Assembly (NCBI RefSeq): GCF_000153285.1
Contig: NZ_CH724168.1
Coordinates: 1,732,333 to 1,796,332, forward strand
Length of the DNA: 64,000 nt
Origin: Synechococcus sp. WH 7805
GTDB lineage: Bacteria; Cyanobacteriota; Cyanobacteriia; PCC-6307; Cyanobiaceae
Direction: 5' to 3'
In this document: positions 8,673 through 18,200 of the stretch, in pieces
Layout: every line of letters starts with the position of its first letter
Numbering within the stretch: position 1 is the first letter of the stretch
Notes under the pieces: model-generated
What the model saw: the letters and a program-made list of their open reading frames with translations, nothing else
Databases searched by the model: none
Told to the model about the DNA's origin: nothing
Position numbers and translations under genes: made by a program

Positions 8673-8687
8673 TGTTCGTTTCGAACA
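8673..8687. promoter_or_regulatory. 15-bp perfect inverted repeat, possible operator or hairpin
   Basis: TGTTCG-TTT-CGAACA begins two bases after the stop of the small membrane protein. It opens an AT-rich 175-bp spacer before the carbamoyltransferase gene. It has no following T run in the plus direction, so it is not a classical terminator. It could be a dimeric repressor site or an mRNA-stabilising hairpin. The arm order (GTTCG then CGAAC) is the reverse of the Gram-positive LexA box. Confidence 0.4.
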
Positions 8688-8846
8688 TATTTGGGGTGTT
8701 TTGTATTAAATCAAACTATTTTTTGAGTCTTTTTCTAAAGAACGTGTATCGAGCTAGACGTTCGCACTCAACTCTTGTTATCGAGAGAGGATGTGATTCA
8801 CAGCACAAGCACGCGATTTACACGTCGGGTGTTGATGCACTTGCTT

Positions 8847-9962
8847 ATGGCAGATCCCGGCACTGCAGTGATTGAGGAGGTATCGGCGCCGCTCCGCTTC
8901 CGGCCGATGGGTCCCGATGTGTTCGGTCATGACCAGCCTCAGGAGCTTCTGGCTGCCATCGCTGAAGATGGCGAGCCCTTGTTGGATCTGATCGACCAGC
9001 ATGTTGTGTCGATGCAGGCGTTCCGACCCGAAACTCTGCTTCAGCTGTTTCGATTGGCTGCGAAATTCGAGAGCAACCCTGACCGTTACTGCCGTCACAA
9101 CACGCCGCTCACCGGCAAGATCCTGATCAACGCTTTCTACGAGCCCAGCACGCGCACACGCCTTTCCTTCGACAGCGCCTGGCATCGCCTCGGCGGCGAT
9201 TCGATCAACATCACCGACCGCAGCACCACCGGGATCGCCAAGGGGGAGTCGCTGGAGGATGTGGCGCACATGTTCAACAACTACGGCGACTGTGTGGTGC
9301 TGCGCGACAGCAATCCGGATGCTGTCTATGCCATGACTTCCACTCTGCGGATTCCGATCATCAATGCCGGCAATGGCATTGATGAGCATCCGACGCAGGC
9401 GATGGCGGATCTCTACACGATTTTCAAGTGGCGTCCCAGTTTGGCTTTGACTGAGGTGTTGCCCAAGGATCGGATCCGCATCGGGGTGATCGGTTTGCCG
9501 TCACGGATGCGCACTGTGCGTTCATTGCTGCGGATCCTCAGCAAATTCCCCCAGATCCTTGAGGAGGTGGTGGTGATTCATGCGGCCGGGGTTGACTCAG
9601 AAGCGCCTCTGTTTGATCCGGGTCAACTGGAGGAGCTGGAAGCGAGCGGTGTGACCATCCGCTGCAGTTCAGATCTGGCGGCTGAGATTCCCGAGCTGGA
9701 CGTTGTTTACATCAATGCGATCGCCTGGGTTGGCGACAGCTATGAGGTGCACGGCGGTGGATTTCGTCTCACCCGGGATCTGCCGTTCAAGCCTGAGGCG
9801 ATCGTGCTGCACCCCCTGGCGCGGGGCCCCGAGCTGAGCACCTGTTTGGATGACACGCCGCACAACTGGTATTTCAGCCAGGCGCGTGGGGCGGTGTTTC
9901 TGCGCATGGCATTGCTCACCTGCATGGTGAATCGTGCCGAGCGGGTGATGGATGTGATCTGA
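8847..9962 (+). CDS. Aspartate/ornithine carbamoyltransferase superfamily enzyme, acceptor unknown
   Basis: 371 residues, about 60 longer than typical PyrB. The carbamoyl-phosphate site is intact: STRTR at residues 101-105, KGES at 132-135, Arg in VVLRDS (150-155), HPTQ at 181-184 and SRMRTVRS near 219-226. The HPLPR motif of PyrB is HPLAR here (322-326). The PyrB aspartate-binding R-x-Q motif is absent; the equivalent stretch reads YINAIAWVGDSYE (288-300), closer in style to the ornithine-enzyme acceptor region. It should therefore carbamoylate something other than aspartate, or run in reverse. The start is uncertain: ATGs lie at 8835 and 8847, and a GTG at 8793. It is followed after 9 bp by the AsnB-like gene. 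Confidence 0.85.
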   Translation: MADPGTAVIEEVSAPLRFRPMGPDVFGHDQPQELLAAIAEDGEPLLDLIDQHVVSMQAFRPETLLQLFRLAAKFESNPDRYCRHNTPLTGKILINAFYEPSTRTRLSFDSAWHRLGGDSINITDRSTTGIAKGESLEDVAHMFNNYGDCVVLRDSNPDAVYAMTSTLRIPIINAGNGIDEHPTQAMADLYTIFKWRPSLALTEVLPKDRIRIGVIGLPSRMRTVRSLLRILSKFPQILEEVVVIHAAGVDSEAPLFDPGQLEELEASGVTIRCSSDLAAEIPELDVVYINAIAWVGDSYEVHGGGFRLTRDLPFKPEAIVLHPLARGPELSTCLDDTPHNWYFSQARGAVFLRMALLTCMVNRAERVMDVI

Positions 9963-9971
9963 GGCGAACTG

Positions 9972-11996
9972 ATGTGCGGAATCGGAGGTGTATTTCTGGC
10001 GGATCGTCGTCAGACGTTGGATCGTCAGTTGTTGGTCAACATGGCGGCCATTCAGTCCCATCGCGGACCGGATGGTTTCGGTGTGGAATGCATCGACGCT
10101 GCCGGTGTCGGCTTCTGTCATGCCCGGTTGTCGATTATCGATCTGAACGAATCGCGGGCAAGGCAGCCATTCCTCAGCGACGACCGCCAGGTGCTGATGG
10201 CGCACAACGGCGAGTTCTACGACTTTCAGCGCATCCGGGCTGATCTCACTGCTCAGGGGGTGCGTTTCAGCACCAAGAGTGATTCCGAGATCCTGCTGCG
10301 TCTCTATCAACGGCAAGGTCTCGAGTCCACGTTGCCCTTGCTGCGGGGGGAATTCGCCTTCGCCTTGTTTGATGCCGTGGATGACTGTCTGTATCTGGTG
10401 AGGGATCGCTTCGGTATCAAGCCCCAGTACTGGACGATGACGCCTGAGGGAGTGGTGTTCGGCTCCGAGTTGAAGGTGCTGTTTGCCCATCCATTGGTGG
10501 AGAGACGTTTCACCTCGGAGGGTCTGTTTCATCAATTGATGCAGACCATGGTTCCGGGAACGACCGCCTTTGCCGGGGTGCACCAGGTTCAGCCCGGTCA
10601 TGTGCTGAAGGTGCAACGCAGGGGTGACCGGCTTGAGGTGTCGGAGTCCACCTATTGGGATGTTGATTTTCCCCGTTTGGATCAGCGGGACAGCACCCTC
10701 ACCGAGGCCGATCACATTGCCAATGTGCGGGCTGCTCTGCTGGAAGCGGTGGAGATGCGGATGGTGGCGGATGTGCCGGTTGGTTGTTATCTCTCCGGCG
10801 GCATCGACAGTTGTTCGATCCTCGGTCTGGCGTCGGCGGTGAGTCAGGGTCCCGTCAAGGCCTTCACGATCGGATTTGATGATGCCCGCTACGACGAAAC
10901 ACCCATTGCTGCCGAGATGGCAGAGGCCACGGGTGCCGAACAGGACGTGATGCGTCTGTCGGGCCGTGAGTTGTATGGCCACATGGAACAGACGCTTTGG
11001 CACACCGAGCGCACGATCTACAACACCCTCGCTGTGGCCAAATATCTGATGAGTCGCCACGTCAACAACGTTGATTACAAGGTCGTGATGACCGGGGAAG
11101 GGTCAGATGAGCTGTTCGGTGGTTATCCAGCCTTTCGGCGCGACATGTTCCTCCATGGTTTGGATGATCTGCCGCAAAGCGACCGCCAAGATTGGGAATC
11201 TCTGCTTCAAACCAACAATTCCCTGGTGCAGGGAGCGATGCTGGCGGCTGATCAGGTGGATGATCCCGACCTTGATGCTGTGGTGGGTTTCACCCCCAGC
11301 TGTCTGCAGCCCTGGCTGGCCTGCGCGCCGCTTGTGCCTGATCTGCTGGCTGAAGAGCACCGCCAGGCGTTAGCGGAGTATTCGCCGGGTAAGGCCATTG
11401 CTGAGCAGTTGAATCCGCAGCAACTCGAGGGCCGCCATGCCCTCGACAAGGCTCAGTACGTCTGGATCAAAACGATGTTGGAGGGCCAGATCCTCACCTG
11501 GGGAGGTGATCGCGTCGACATGGCCAATTCCATGGAGGCTCGGCCGGCTTTCCTTGATCACCACCTAGCGGCCGCTGCGGTGCAGGTGCCTCCGGAGCTG
11601 CGGATCAAGGGCAAAACCGAGAAATACGTGCTTCGGGAGGCGATGGCTGGCTTGCTGCCGGAGGTGCTCTACAAGCGTGAGAAATTTGCCTTCATGGCGC
11701 CTCCGGCCCACACCGAGCCTGAGAAGTGGGCGCAGATGAAGCAATTGGCCGATGACTACCTGAGTGATGAGGCGATTGATGCGGCTGGGTTGTTGAGCAA
11801 AGAGGGGGTGCGTACCTTGTTTGCGCGCCATGACGACCCTGTCACCACCGACGCCGAGAGGGTTCAGATGGACGCTGTGATCAACCACCTCCTGGGTGTT
11901 CAGATGCTGCATCGGATGTTTGTGGCGGCCGATGTGCCAGCTCAGGCTCGCGAGCAGGCTGATCACCTCGGTTGGCGGGTATTGATGCCCGTTTGA
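9972..11996 (+). CDS. Asparagine synthase-like glutamine amidotransferase
   Basis: 674 residues. Cys2 (MCGIGG) is the glutaminase nucleophile, followed by RGPDG (31-35) and NGEFYD, the class II amidotransferase pocket. The synthetase half has the pyrophosphate loop LSGGIDSCS near residue 275 and GEGSDELFGGYPAF. All catalytic hallmarks of AsnB are present, so the enzyme should use glutamine and ATP to amidate a carboxylate. It is coupled to the carbamoyltransferase gene (9-bp gap), which is unusual. The substrate may be aspartate or the carbamoylated product of the neighbour. It is longer than the 550-residue E. coli AsnB, resembling the 600-670-residue asnB paralogues that act on specialised substrates. 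Confidence 0.85.
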   Translation: MCGIGGVFLADRRQTLDRQLLVNMAAIQSHRGPDGFGVECIDAAGVGFCHARLSIIDLNESRARQPFLSDDRQVLMAHNGEFYDFQRIRADLTAQGVRFSTKSDSEILLRLYQRQGLESTLPLLRGEFAFALFDAVDDCLYLVRDRFGIKPQYWTMTPEGVVFGSELKVLFAHPLVERRFTSEGLFHQLMQTMVPGTTAFAGVHQVQPGHVLKVQRRGDRLEVSESTYWDVDFPRLDQRDSTLTEADHIANVRAALLEAVEMRMVADVPVGCYLSGGIDSCSILGLASAVSQGPVKAFTIGFDDARYDETPIAAEMAEATGAEQDVMRLSGRELYGHMEQTLWHTERTIYNTLAVAKYLMSRHVNNVDYKVVMTGEGSDELFGGYPAFRRDMFLHGLDDLPQSDRQDWESLLQTNNSLVQGAMLAADQVDDPDLDAVVGFTPSCLQPWLACAPLVPDLLAEEHRQALAEYSPGKAIAEQLNPQQLEGRHALDKAQYVWIKTMLEGQILTWGGDRVDMANSMEARPAFLDHHLAAAAVQVPPELRIKGKTEKYVLREAMAGLLPEVLYKREKFAFMAPPAHTEPEKWAQMKQLADDYLSDEAIDAAGLLSKEGVRTLFARHDDPVTTDAERVQMDAVINHLLGVQMLHRMFVAADVPAQAREQADHLGWRVLMPV

Positions 11997-12091
11997 ATTC
12001 TTTGATGAGGGTTAAAACGTCGCATTGACGACAAGCTCAATTGGGTTCCAAAGCGAAACTGGACCTTGGTTTGAACTGAAGGTCACGATCC

Positions 12092-13381
12092 TTGCCCGAG
12101 CTGTTGATCCATCGCTCACAAATCGCTCCAGCTGGAGCCGATCGAGAGCGGTTAGGTGTCCAGCCTCGGCGCGACAGATTGATTGATTCGCTCGAGTCCA
12201 TGGCGGCCATTGGCCTTCAAGCCGATGGAAGCGTTTGTCGCCGCGGGTTTAGTTCGGCCGATGTTCAAGGCCGGGACCAGCTTGCGTGCTGGATGCAAGA
12301 GGCCGGCATGCAGCTGCGTGTGGATGCCGCTGGCAATTTGATTGGCCGGCTCGAGGGGCAGGACCCCTCGTTGCCGGTGCTGATGACGGGTTCGCATTTG
12401 GATACCGTCCCAACAGGTGGTCGTTTTGATGGAGTCCTTGGCGTCTTGGCGGGCCTGGAATGCGTCCGTGCGCTGAATGATGCGGGGCAGCGTCTACGAC
12501 ACCCCTTCGAGGTCGTGGCTTTCGCTGATGAAGAGTCAACGATGGTCGGCTGCAAGGGCATGGCTGGCACGGCATCGATGGACCCATCGGCTTACGCCAC
12601 CAGCAACGGGGATCCGATTGACATCAACCTGGAGCGAATCGGTGGTCACTGGCCATCCCTGCCCTCGGCGGCGCGATCTGATTCAGCCGTTGCAGCCTTT
12701 CTTGAACTGCATGTTGAGCAAGGTGCTGTGCTCGAGCAGCGGCGCGATGCCATTGGCATTGTTGAGGGCATCGTCGGGCAGAGACGTTTCAGCATTCATG
12801 TAAAGGGTCAGGCCAACCATGCCGGCACAACGCCGATGGGACTCCGACAGGATGCCCTCGCCGCTGCCTCCCGGATTGTGCTGGCGGTGGAAGAGATGGC
12901 TCGGTGTCATCCCGGTGATCCGGTGGCGACGGTGGGACGTCTTGAGGTTTGGCCCAATGCCGCCAACGTTGTTCCAGGCTCCGTGTCGATGACGGTGGAC
13001 ATTCGTGATCTGGATCCCGCTGTTCTCGACCAATTGGTGTCCTGCTTGCAGGACGAGCTGGAATCCATCGGCTTGGCAACCGGCTGTGCAATCCGGTTGG
13101 AGCCGCAGTTTCAGGTGTCGCCCACACCCGCTGACGCGCTGGTGATGGCCACGATTGAATCGGTGGCTGAAGATTTGGGGTTGAGCATGAGTCGGCTTCC
13201 GAGCCGTGCCAGTCATGACGCCCAAGAGATTGGGCGGCGTTGGCCCATGGGAATGATCTTTGTGCCCAGCCGCGAAGGTTTGAGCCATTCAGCAGCTGAA
13301 TTCACCAGTGACAGTCAGTGTCTGGCAGGAACCGCTGTTCTCTTGCACACCCTTGAACGATTGGATCGTGTGCTCTCATGA
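12092..13381 (+). CDS. N-carbamoyl-L-amino-acid hydrolase / allantoate amidohydrolase family (M20)
   Basis: 429 residues of the M20 zinc amidohydrolase group. Metal ligands are seen in GSHLDTVPTGGRFDGVLG (His and Asp, near residue 100) and FADEES (paired Glu, near 148). HVEQGAVLE and NHAGTTPMGLRQDAL match the dimerisation and substrate region of N-carbamoylases. The N-terminal helix RRDRLIDSLESMAAIG requires a start well upstream, so the TTG at 12092 is used; no ATG precedes the conserved helix. The enzyme splits a carbamoyl or ureido group to ammonium, CO2 and an amino acid. Its stop overlaps the DUF1028 start (ATGA). Confidence 0.85.
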   Translation: MPELLIHRSQIAPAGADRERLGVQPRRDRLIDSLESMAAIGLQADGSVCRRGFSSADVQGRDQLACWMQEAGMQLRVDAAGNLIGRLEGQDPSLPVLMTGSHLDTVPTGGRFDGVLGVLAGLECVRALNDAGQRLRHPFEVVAFADEESTMVGCKGMAGTASMDPSAYATSNGDPIDINLERIGGHWPSLPSAARSDSAVAAFLELHVEQGAVLEQRRDAIGIVEGIVGQRRFSIHVKGQANHAGTTPMGLRQDALAAASRIVLAVEEMARCHPGDPVATVGRLEVWPNAANVVPGSVSMTVDIRDLDPAVLDQLVSCLQDELESIGLATGCAIRLEPQFQVSPTPADALVMATIESVAEDLGLSMSRLPSRASHDAQEIGRRWPMGMIFVPSREGLSHSAAEFTSDSQCLAGTAVLLHTLERLDRVLS

Positions 13382-14052
13382 CGTTCTCGATCGTTGCTCG
13401 TGATCCCAGCAATGGTCGTTTCGGTGTTGCCGTTGCCACCTGTCATCTCGCAGTGGGCTCCACGGTTCCGCACATCCGCTCTGGAGTGGGCGCAGTTGCG
13501 ACACAAGCCCATACCAATCCATATCTAGGAATCTGCGGCCTGGAAAGGCTCGAACAGAGTGCTGATGCTGATGTGGTGCTGGCCAGCTTGCTTGCCGATG
13601 ATCCTCTCCGCGAACGCCGTCAGTTCCACCTGATTGATGCACAAGGTCGTACCGCTGCCTGGACGGGGGGGGACTGTGGATTCTGGGCTGGGCATCGCCA
13701 TCGCATGAATCTCTCTGTTGCTGGCAACTATCTGGTCGGCGAGACGGTTCTCACATCCATGGAACAGGCCTTTCTGGCAAGTGATCCATGCTGGAAGTTG
13801 GGTCGCCGTTTGATGACGGCACTGATCGCGGGTGAGGCTGCCGGAGGTGATGGTCGCTCGACACATTCAACTTCGGCTGCGCTGCAAATTAGTGGTGAAG
13901 CAGCGTTTCCGTTGCTTGATTTAAGGGTTGATTTTCGGGATTTGGCAGTTTCTGAACTGATGAATGTCTATGAACGAAGTCAAGAGCTCTGGGCCCAGCA
14001 ATGGCGTGATTCATTTTCAGAATTGCCACAATTAAATCGTCTCATTGCTTGA
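13378..14052 (+). CDS. DUF1028 protein, putative Ntn-type hydrolase
   Basis: 224 residues. TFSIVARDPSNGRFGVAVAT at the N-terminus, VGAVATQAHTNPYLGICGLE and RERRQFHLIDAQGRTAAWTG are the characteristic DUF1028 motifs. The family (COG3342) is predicted to have the Ntn-hydrolase fold; the invariant Thr2 exposed by Met removal is the likely nucleophile. Some members are misnamed pilins in databases. Coupling by ATGA to the N-carbamoylase gene suggests a related amide or ureido substrate. The catalytic role is inferred from the fold, not shown. Confidence 0.82.
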   Translation: MTFSIVARDPSNGRFGVAVATCHLAVGSTVPHIRSGVGAVATQAHTNPYLGICGLERLEQSADADVVLASLLADDPLRERRQFHLIDAQGRTAAWTGGDCGFWAGHRHRMNLSVAGNYLVGETVLTSMEQAFLASDPCWKLGRRLMTALIAGEAAGGDGRSTHSTSAALQISGEAAFPLLDLRVDFRDLAVSELMNVYERSQELWAQQWRDSFSELPQLNRLIA

Positions 14053-14059
14053 GCGGTGA

Positions 14060-14278
14060 TTACTGAGAGTGAATGGATGTTCTCCATTCCACAGTGACAC
14101 CAGCGATGTCTGCATCGTGTGCAAGATGATGCATGCATTCAGTTGTAAAAGCTGCTTTTCCTCCTATCAAGGCATCCCACTCTTGTTGCGGAAAGTGGCA
14201 TTGAAGCCAAAACACGCCATGAATGCTTGCAGGCTGGAGTTGAACAAAGTTTGACTCCAGTGTTTGTGCGATCAGATC
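14060..14278 (-). CDS. Small hypothetical protein
   Basis: A 72-residue frame from the ATG at 14278, beginning MDLIAQTLESNFVQLQPASI. Residue spacing (FWLQCHFPQQEWDALIGGK, FTTECMHHLAHDADIAGVTV) looks like a real folded protein rather than a shadow frame. It converges on the DUF1028 gene with a 7-bp gap. I do not recognise a family. An in-frame start 27 bp upstream (14305) is less likely. Confidence 0.5.
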   Translation of the reverse strand, partial: DLIAQTLESNFVQLQPASIHGVFWLQCHFPQQEWDALIGGKAAFTTECMHHLAHDADIAGVTVEWRTSIHSQ

Positions 14279-14698
14279 CATGTTGTGTGTGCAACATATT
14301 TCCATTACGCCCTAGATTTGATCGCCAAGTTGTTTTATTTGTTACCGAGTTGCGAATCGCTTGGCGGGTTAGGGCAATCTTGCAATCAGTAAGATGAACT
14401 GCCTTTTCGTGGCTGTTTGCCGCTCTTGTAAACCAGCTTAGAGGCGATAGCGATCGTTTAGTGGGGGTCGTGATTGTTTTCCGAAGCAAACTTCGTTCCA
14501 CTTCTCATGGTCTGGCTTGTATTGCGCTTCGCATGAAGGGAAGTGGACGCTTATGGCTAAAAATGCAAGATGCGTTTGCGCTTAAGCCTGTTTTTCTATC
14601 ATTCATATTGATGCAAATTCATGGCTTTAATTGTTGAGGGTTGGTTTTCAATTGCAATGAGCTCCAGCGCCCGTTGTTAACAGTTGCAGCGCAACATG
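14279..14698. other. AT-rich intergenic region
   Basis: About 420 bp between the small hypothetical gene and the urease terminator, clearly richer in A and T than its neighbours. No frame with credible coding character was seen. A near-match to the NtcA consensus (GTAAACCAGCTTAG, 14428-14441, one mismatch) has no obvious target gene. The region may hold the promoter of the small minus-strand gene. Confidence 0.5.
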
Positions 14699-14724
14699 AA
14701 AAAAAGTGTTGGCCCTTTCGGGCC
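14699..14724 (-). terminator. Rho-independent terminator of the ureDABC operon
   Basis: Read on the minus strand, GGCCC-GAAA-GGGCC (14724-14711) is followed within six bases by a run of seven T (14705-14699). It lies 40 bp past the ureC stop, in the right orientation to end the urease structural operon. Confidence 0.75.
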
Positions 14725-14763
14725 CTTCGTGGTCAACGTGCTGGATGACCCGCAGGGTGGAGC

Positions 14764-16473
<1,710 letters not shown>

Positions 16474-16476
16474 GGG

Positions 16477-16797
16477 TCAGGCGTCGAGGGGTCCGTTGAT
16501 CTGGCCGTTGAAACCGATCACGCGTCGGTCACCGGCAAAGGGAATCAGGTTCACGTCTCGGCTGTCACCCGGTTCGAAGCGGATGGCGGTGCCAGCGGGG
16601 ATATCGAGCCGCTGACCGCGCGCGGCAGTGCGGTCGAACTGCAGGGCAGCGTTGGCTTCTGCAAAGTGGAAGTGGGACCCCACTTGCACGGGGCGGTCGC
16701 CGCTGTTGGCGACGTGGAGGCTGGTGACGGGCCGGCCTGCGTTGAGTTCGATCTCGCCGGGTTCGGGCAACAGCTCGCCGGGAATGAAGGGTGCCAT
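16477..16797 (-). CDS. ureB: Urease beta subunit UreB
   Basis: 106 residues, standard size. [18 protein letters not shown] and [20 protein letters not shown] are conserved UreB segments, and [20 protein letters not shown] is the C-terminal beta region. It is a non-catalytic subunit of the (UreABC)3 trimer. Ten bases separate it from ureA and three from ureC. Confidence 0.96.
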   Translation of the reverse strand: MAPFIPGELLPEPGEIELNAGRPVTSLHVANSGDRPVQVGSHFHFAEANAALQFDRTAARGQRLDIPAGTAIRFEPGDSRDVNLIPFAGDRRVIGFNGQINGPLDA

Positions 16798-16807
16798 CGG
16801 TTCAGCC

Positions 16808-17110
16808 TCAACGAATGGGGTCGTGCAAAGTGACGAGCTTGGTGCCGTCGGGGAAGACCGCTTCGATCTGCACCTCCTGAACCAGTTCGGGAATGCCGTC
16901 CATCACTTGATTGCGGCTCAGCCAGGTGGTGCCTTCCTGCATGAGTTCCGCAACGCTCTTGCCGTCGCGGGCACCCTCCAGCACAAGGAAGCTCAGCCAA
17001 GCCACCGCTTCGGGGTGGTTGAGCTTCAGGCCGCGGTTGAGCCTCCGTTCCGCCAGCAAGGCAGCGGTCACGATCAGGAGCTTGTCTTTTTCCTGGGGAC
17101 TGAGATGCAT
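16808..17110 (-). CDS. ureA: Urease gamma subunit UreA
   Basis: 100 residues, beginning [20 protein letters not shown] and containing [16 protein letters not shown] and [15 protein letters not shown], all typical of UreA. It is a structural subunit of urease. The start lies 18 bp after the ureD stop in the same operon. Confidence 0.96.
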   Translation of the reverse strand: MHLSPQEKDKLLIVTAALLAERRLNRGLKLNHPEAVAWLSFLVLEGARDGKSVAELMQEGTTWLSRNQVMDGIPELVQEVQIEAVFPDGTKLVTLHDPIR

Positions 17111-17128
17111 GGACTGGCTCGGTCGTTA

Positions 17129-18088
17129 TCAGTGTGTCCTTACCGCGGGCACAGCAGTGTTCGTTTTGAACGATGATGGCGGCAAAGGCTGTTCCTGCAG
17201 AGGCCAGACCCGTGGGATCTGTGGAGCGCTCAAGGCGCGCAGGGCGCGGGTGCGAGCCCAGATGCGGCTGAACCAGAAGCGGGCATCGCGGCTGGACGGA
17301 CCGGAATAACGGGCCACCAGGCCTTGGTCCAAGGCGCTGCACCGCATCGTGCCGTTCAGGCCTTCGCGATCGCTGCGGACCAGCTCCAGTAGTTGCGTCA
17401 GAGCTTCGCCGTTCAATGGCATCGGCGCAGCCCACACCAGCGACCCGAACACCGGCCTTTTGTTCAGCCCGTGCTGGTCGTTGAGGGCATCGCCCCCCAA
17501 GTCCAGCCGGTCCACCAGTTCCCAGCGACTGGCTTGATGAGGTTCGACACTGCGTCGGCAGAGGCTCAGGGCTGAGCGCCAGCGACCCTGCTGCAGGGTT
17601 TCCCCGGCGGCGGTGCGGCCTAGCCGCACGATTTCCGCGCTGAGAAAGGAGGCGTTGGCGGGTAGTTGCACTGTCAGATGCTGCTCAAAGAGGGCATTGG
17701 CATAGAGCACCAGCTCCTGGGGTAGCCATTCCAGATCGCTGCTGTTCGCCAGCTTGCAGTGCACCTGTTGACGGGCCCATTGGCCTTCGGGGTGCAGGCG
17801 GCTGCGACCGATGGATCCGTAGACCTTCTGGGCGGCGACGCTGGTGATCAGGCAGCGGCTGTTTGTGTTTAAGTCCAGCGCAATGCTGAGTTGATCGCCT
17901 CCCACGAGTCCTCCTGCTGTGTGAAGGATTGGCAGTTCACAGCGGCCGTTTTTGCCCTGTTCAGCCCGCAGAAGCTTGAACGGGGCGCTGCAGCCCCCTT
18001 GGTGAACTGTGCCTGCGTCGCCGTGCTCGGTCTGCCGGTGTTCAAACCGCAGCTCGCAGCGGCCATGCCAGGGATCGAGGCGTTGCAT
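17129..18088 (-). CDS. ureD: Urease accessory protein UreD (UreH)
   Basis: 319 residues from the ATG at 18088, which is preceded by a strong ribosome-binding site (GGGGGA); the frame extends to 18139 but without support. Conserved elements are LRAEQGKNGRCELPILHTAG, GGLVGGDQLSIALDL and AAQKVYGSIGRS. UreD forms the scaffold on which UreF and UreG deliver nickel to apo-urease. It opens the structural operon, divergent from ureE. Confidence 0.92.
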   Translation of the reverse strand: MQRLDPWHGRCELRFEHRQTEHGDAGTVHQGGCSAPFKLLRAEQGKNGRCELPILHTAGGLVGGDQLSIALDLNTNSRCLITSVAAQKVYGSIGRSRLHPEGQWARQQVHCKLANSSDLEWLPQELVLYANALFEQHLTVQLPANASFLSAEIVRLGRTAAGETLQQGRWRSALSLCRRSVEPHQASRWELVDRLDLGGDALNDQHGLNKRPVFGSLVWAAPMPLNGEALTQLLELVRSDREGLNGTMRCSALDQGLVARYSGPSSRDARFWFSRIWARTRALRALSAPQIPRVWPLQEQPLPPSSFKTNTAVPAVRTH

Positions 18089-18122
18089 TCCCCCACGCTC
18101 GGTTCTCGAGCTGCGATGACCT

Positions 18123-18136
18123 GTAGCAATCAACAC
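18123..18136. promoter_or_regulatory. Weak NtcA-like site between ureD and ureE
   Basis: GTAGCAATCAACAC differs by one base from GTA-N8-TAC. It lies in the 112-bp divergent promoter region of the two urease operons. Predicted starts would be near 18171 (30 nt before ureE) or at the ureD ATG. No clear -10 box accompanies it, so this is only a candidate. Confidence 0.25.
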
Positions 18137-18200
18137 CAAATCAAGGCAGACGGCTGGGCAGGCTCAGGGTGAAAGGGGAGCAGCCTTGGACGACAACGCG

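Noticed and set aside
8673-8687. LexA box
   Set aside because: Half-sites are in the opposite order to the CGAAC-N4-GTTCG consensus and do not fit the cyanobacterial form.
8746-8759. GTA-N8-GAC, an NtcA-like site before the carbamoyltransferase gene
   Set aside because: One mismatch and weak -10; kept only as a remark because of its fitting position.
9669-11060. 463-codon minus-strand frame across the carbamoyltransferase/AsnB-like junction
   Set aside because: It spans two real genes on the other strand and lacks any motif.
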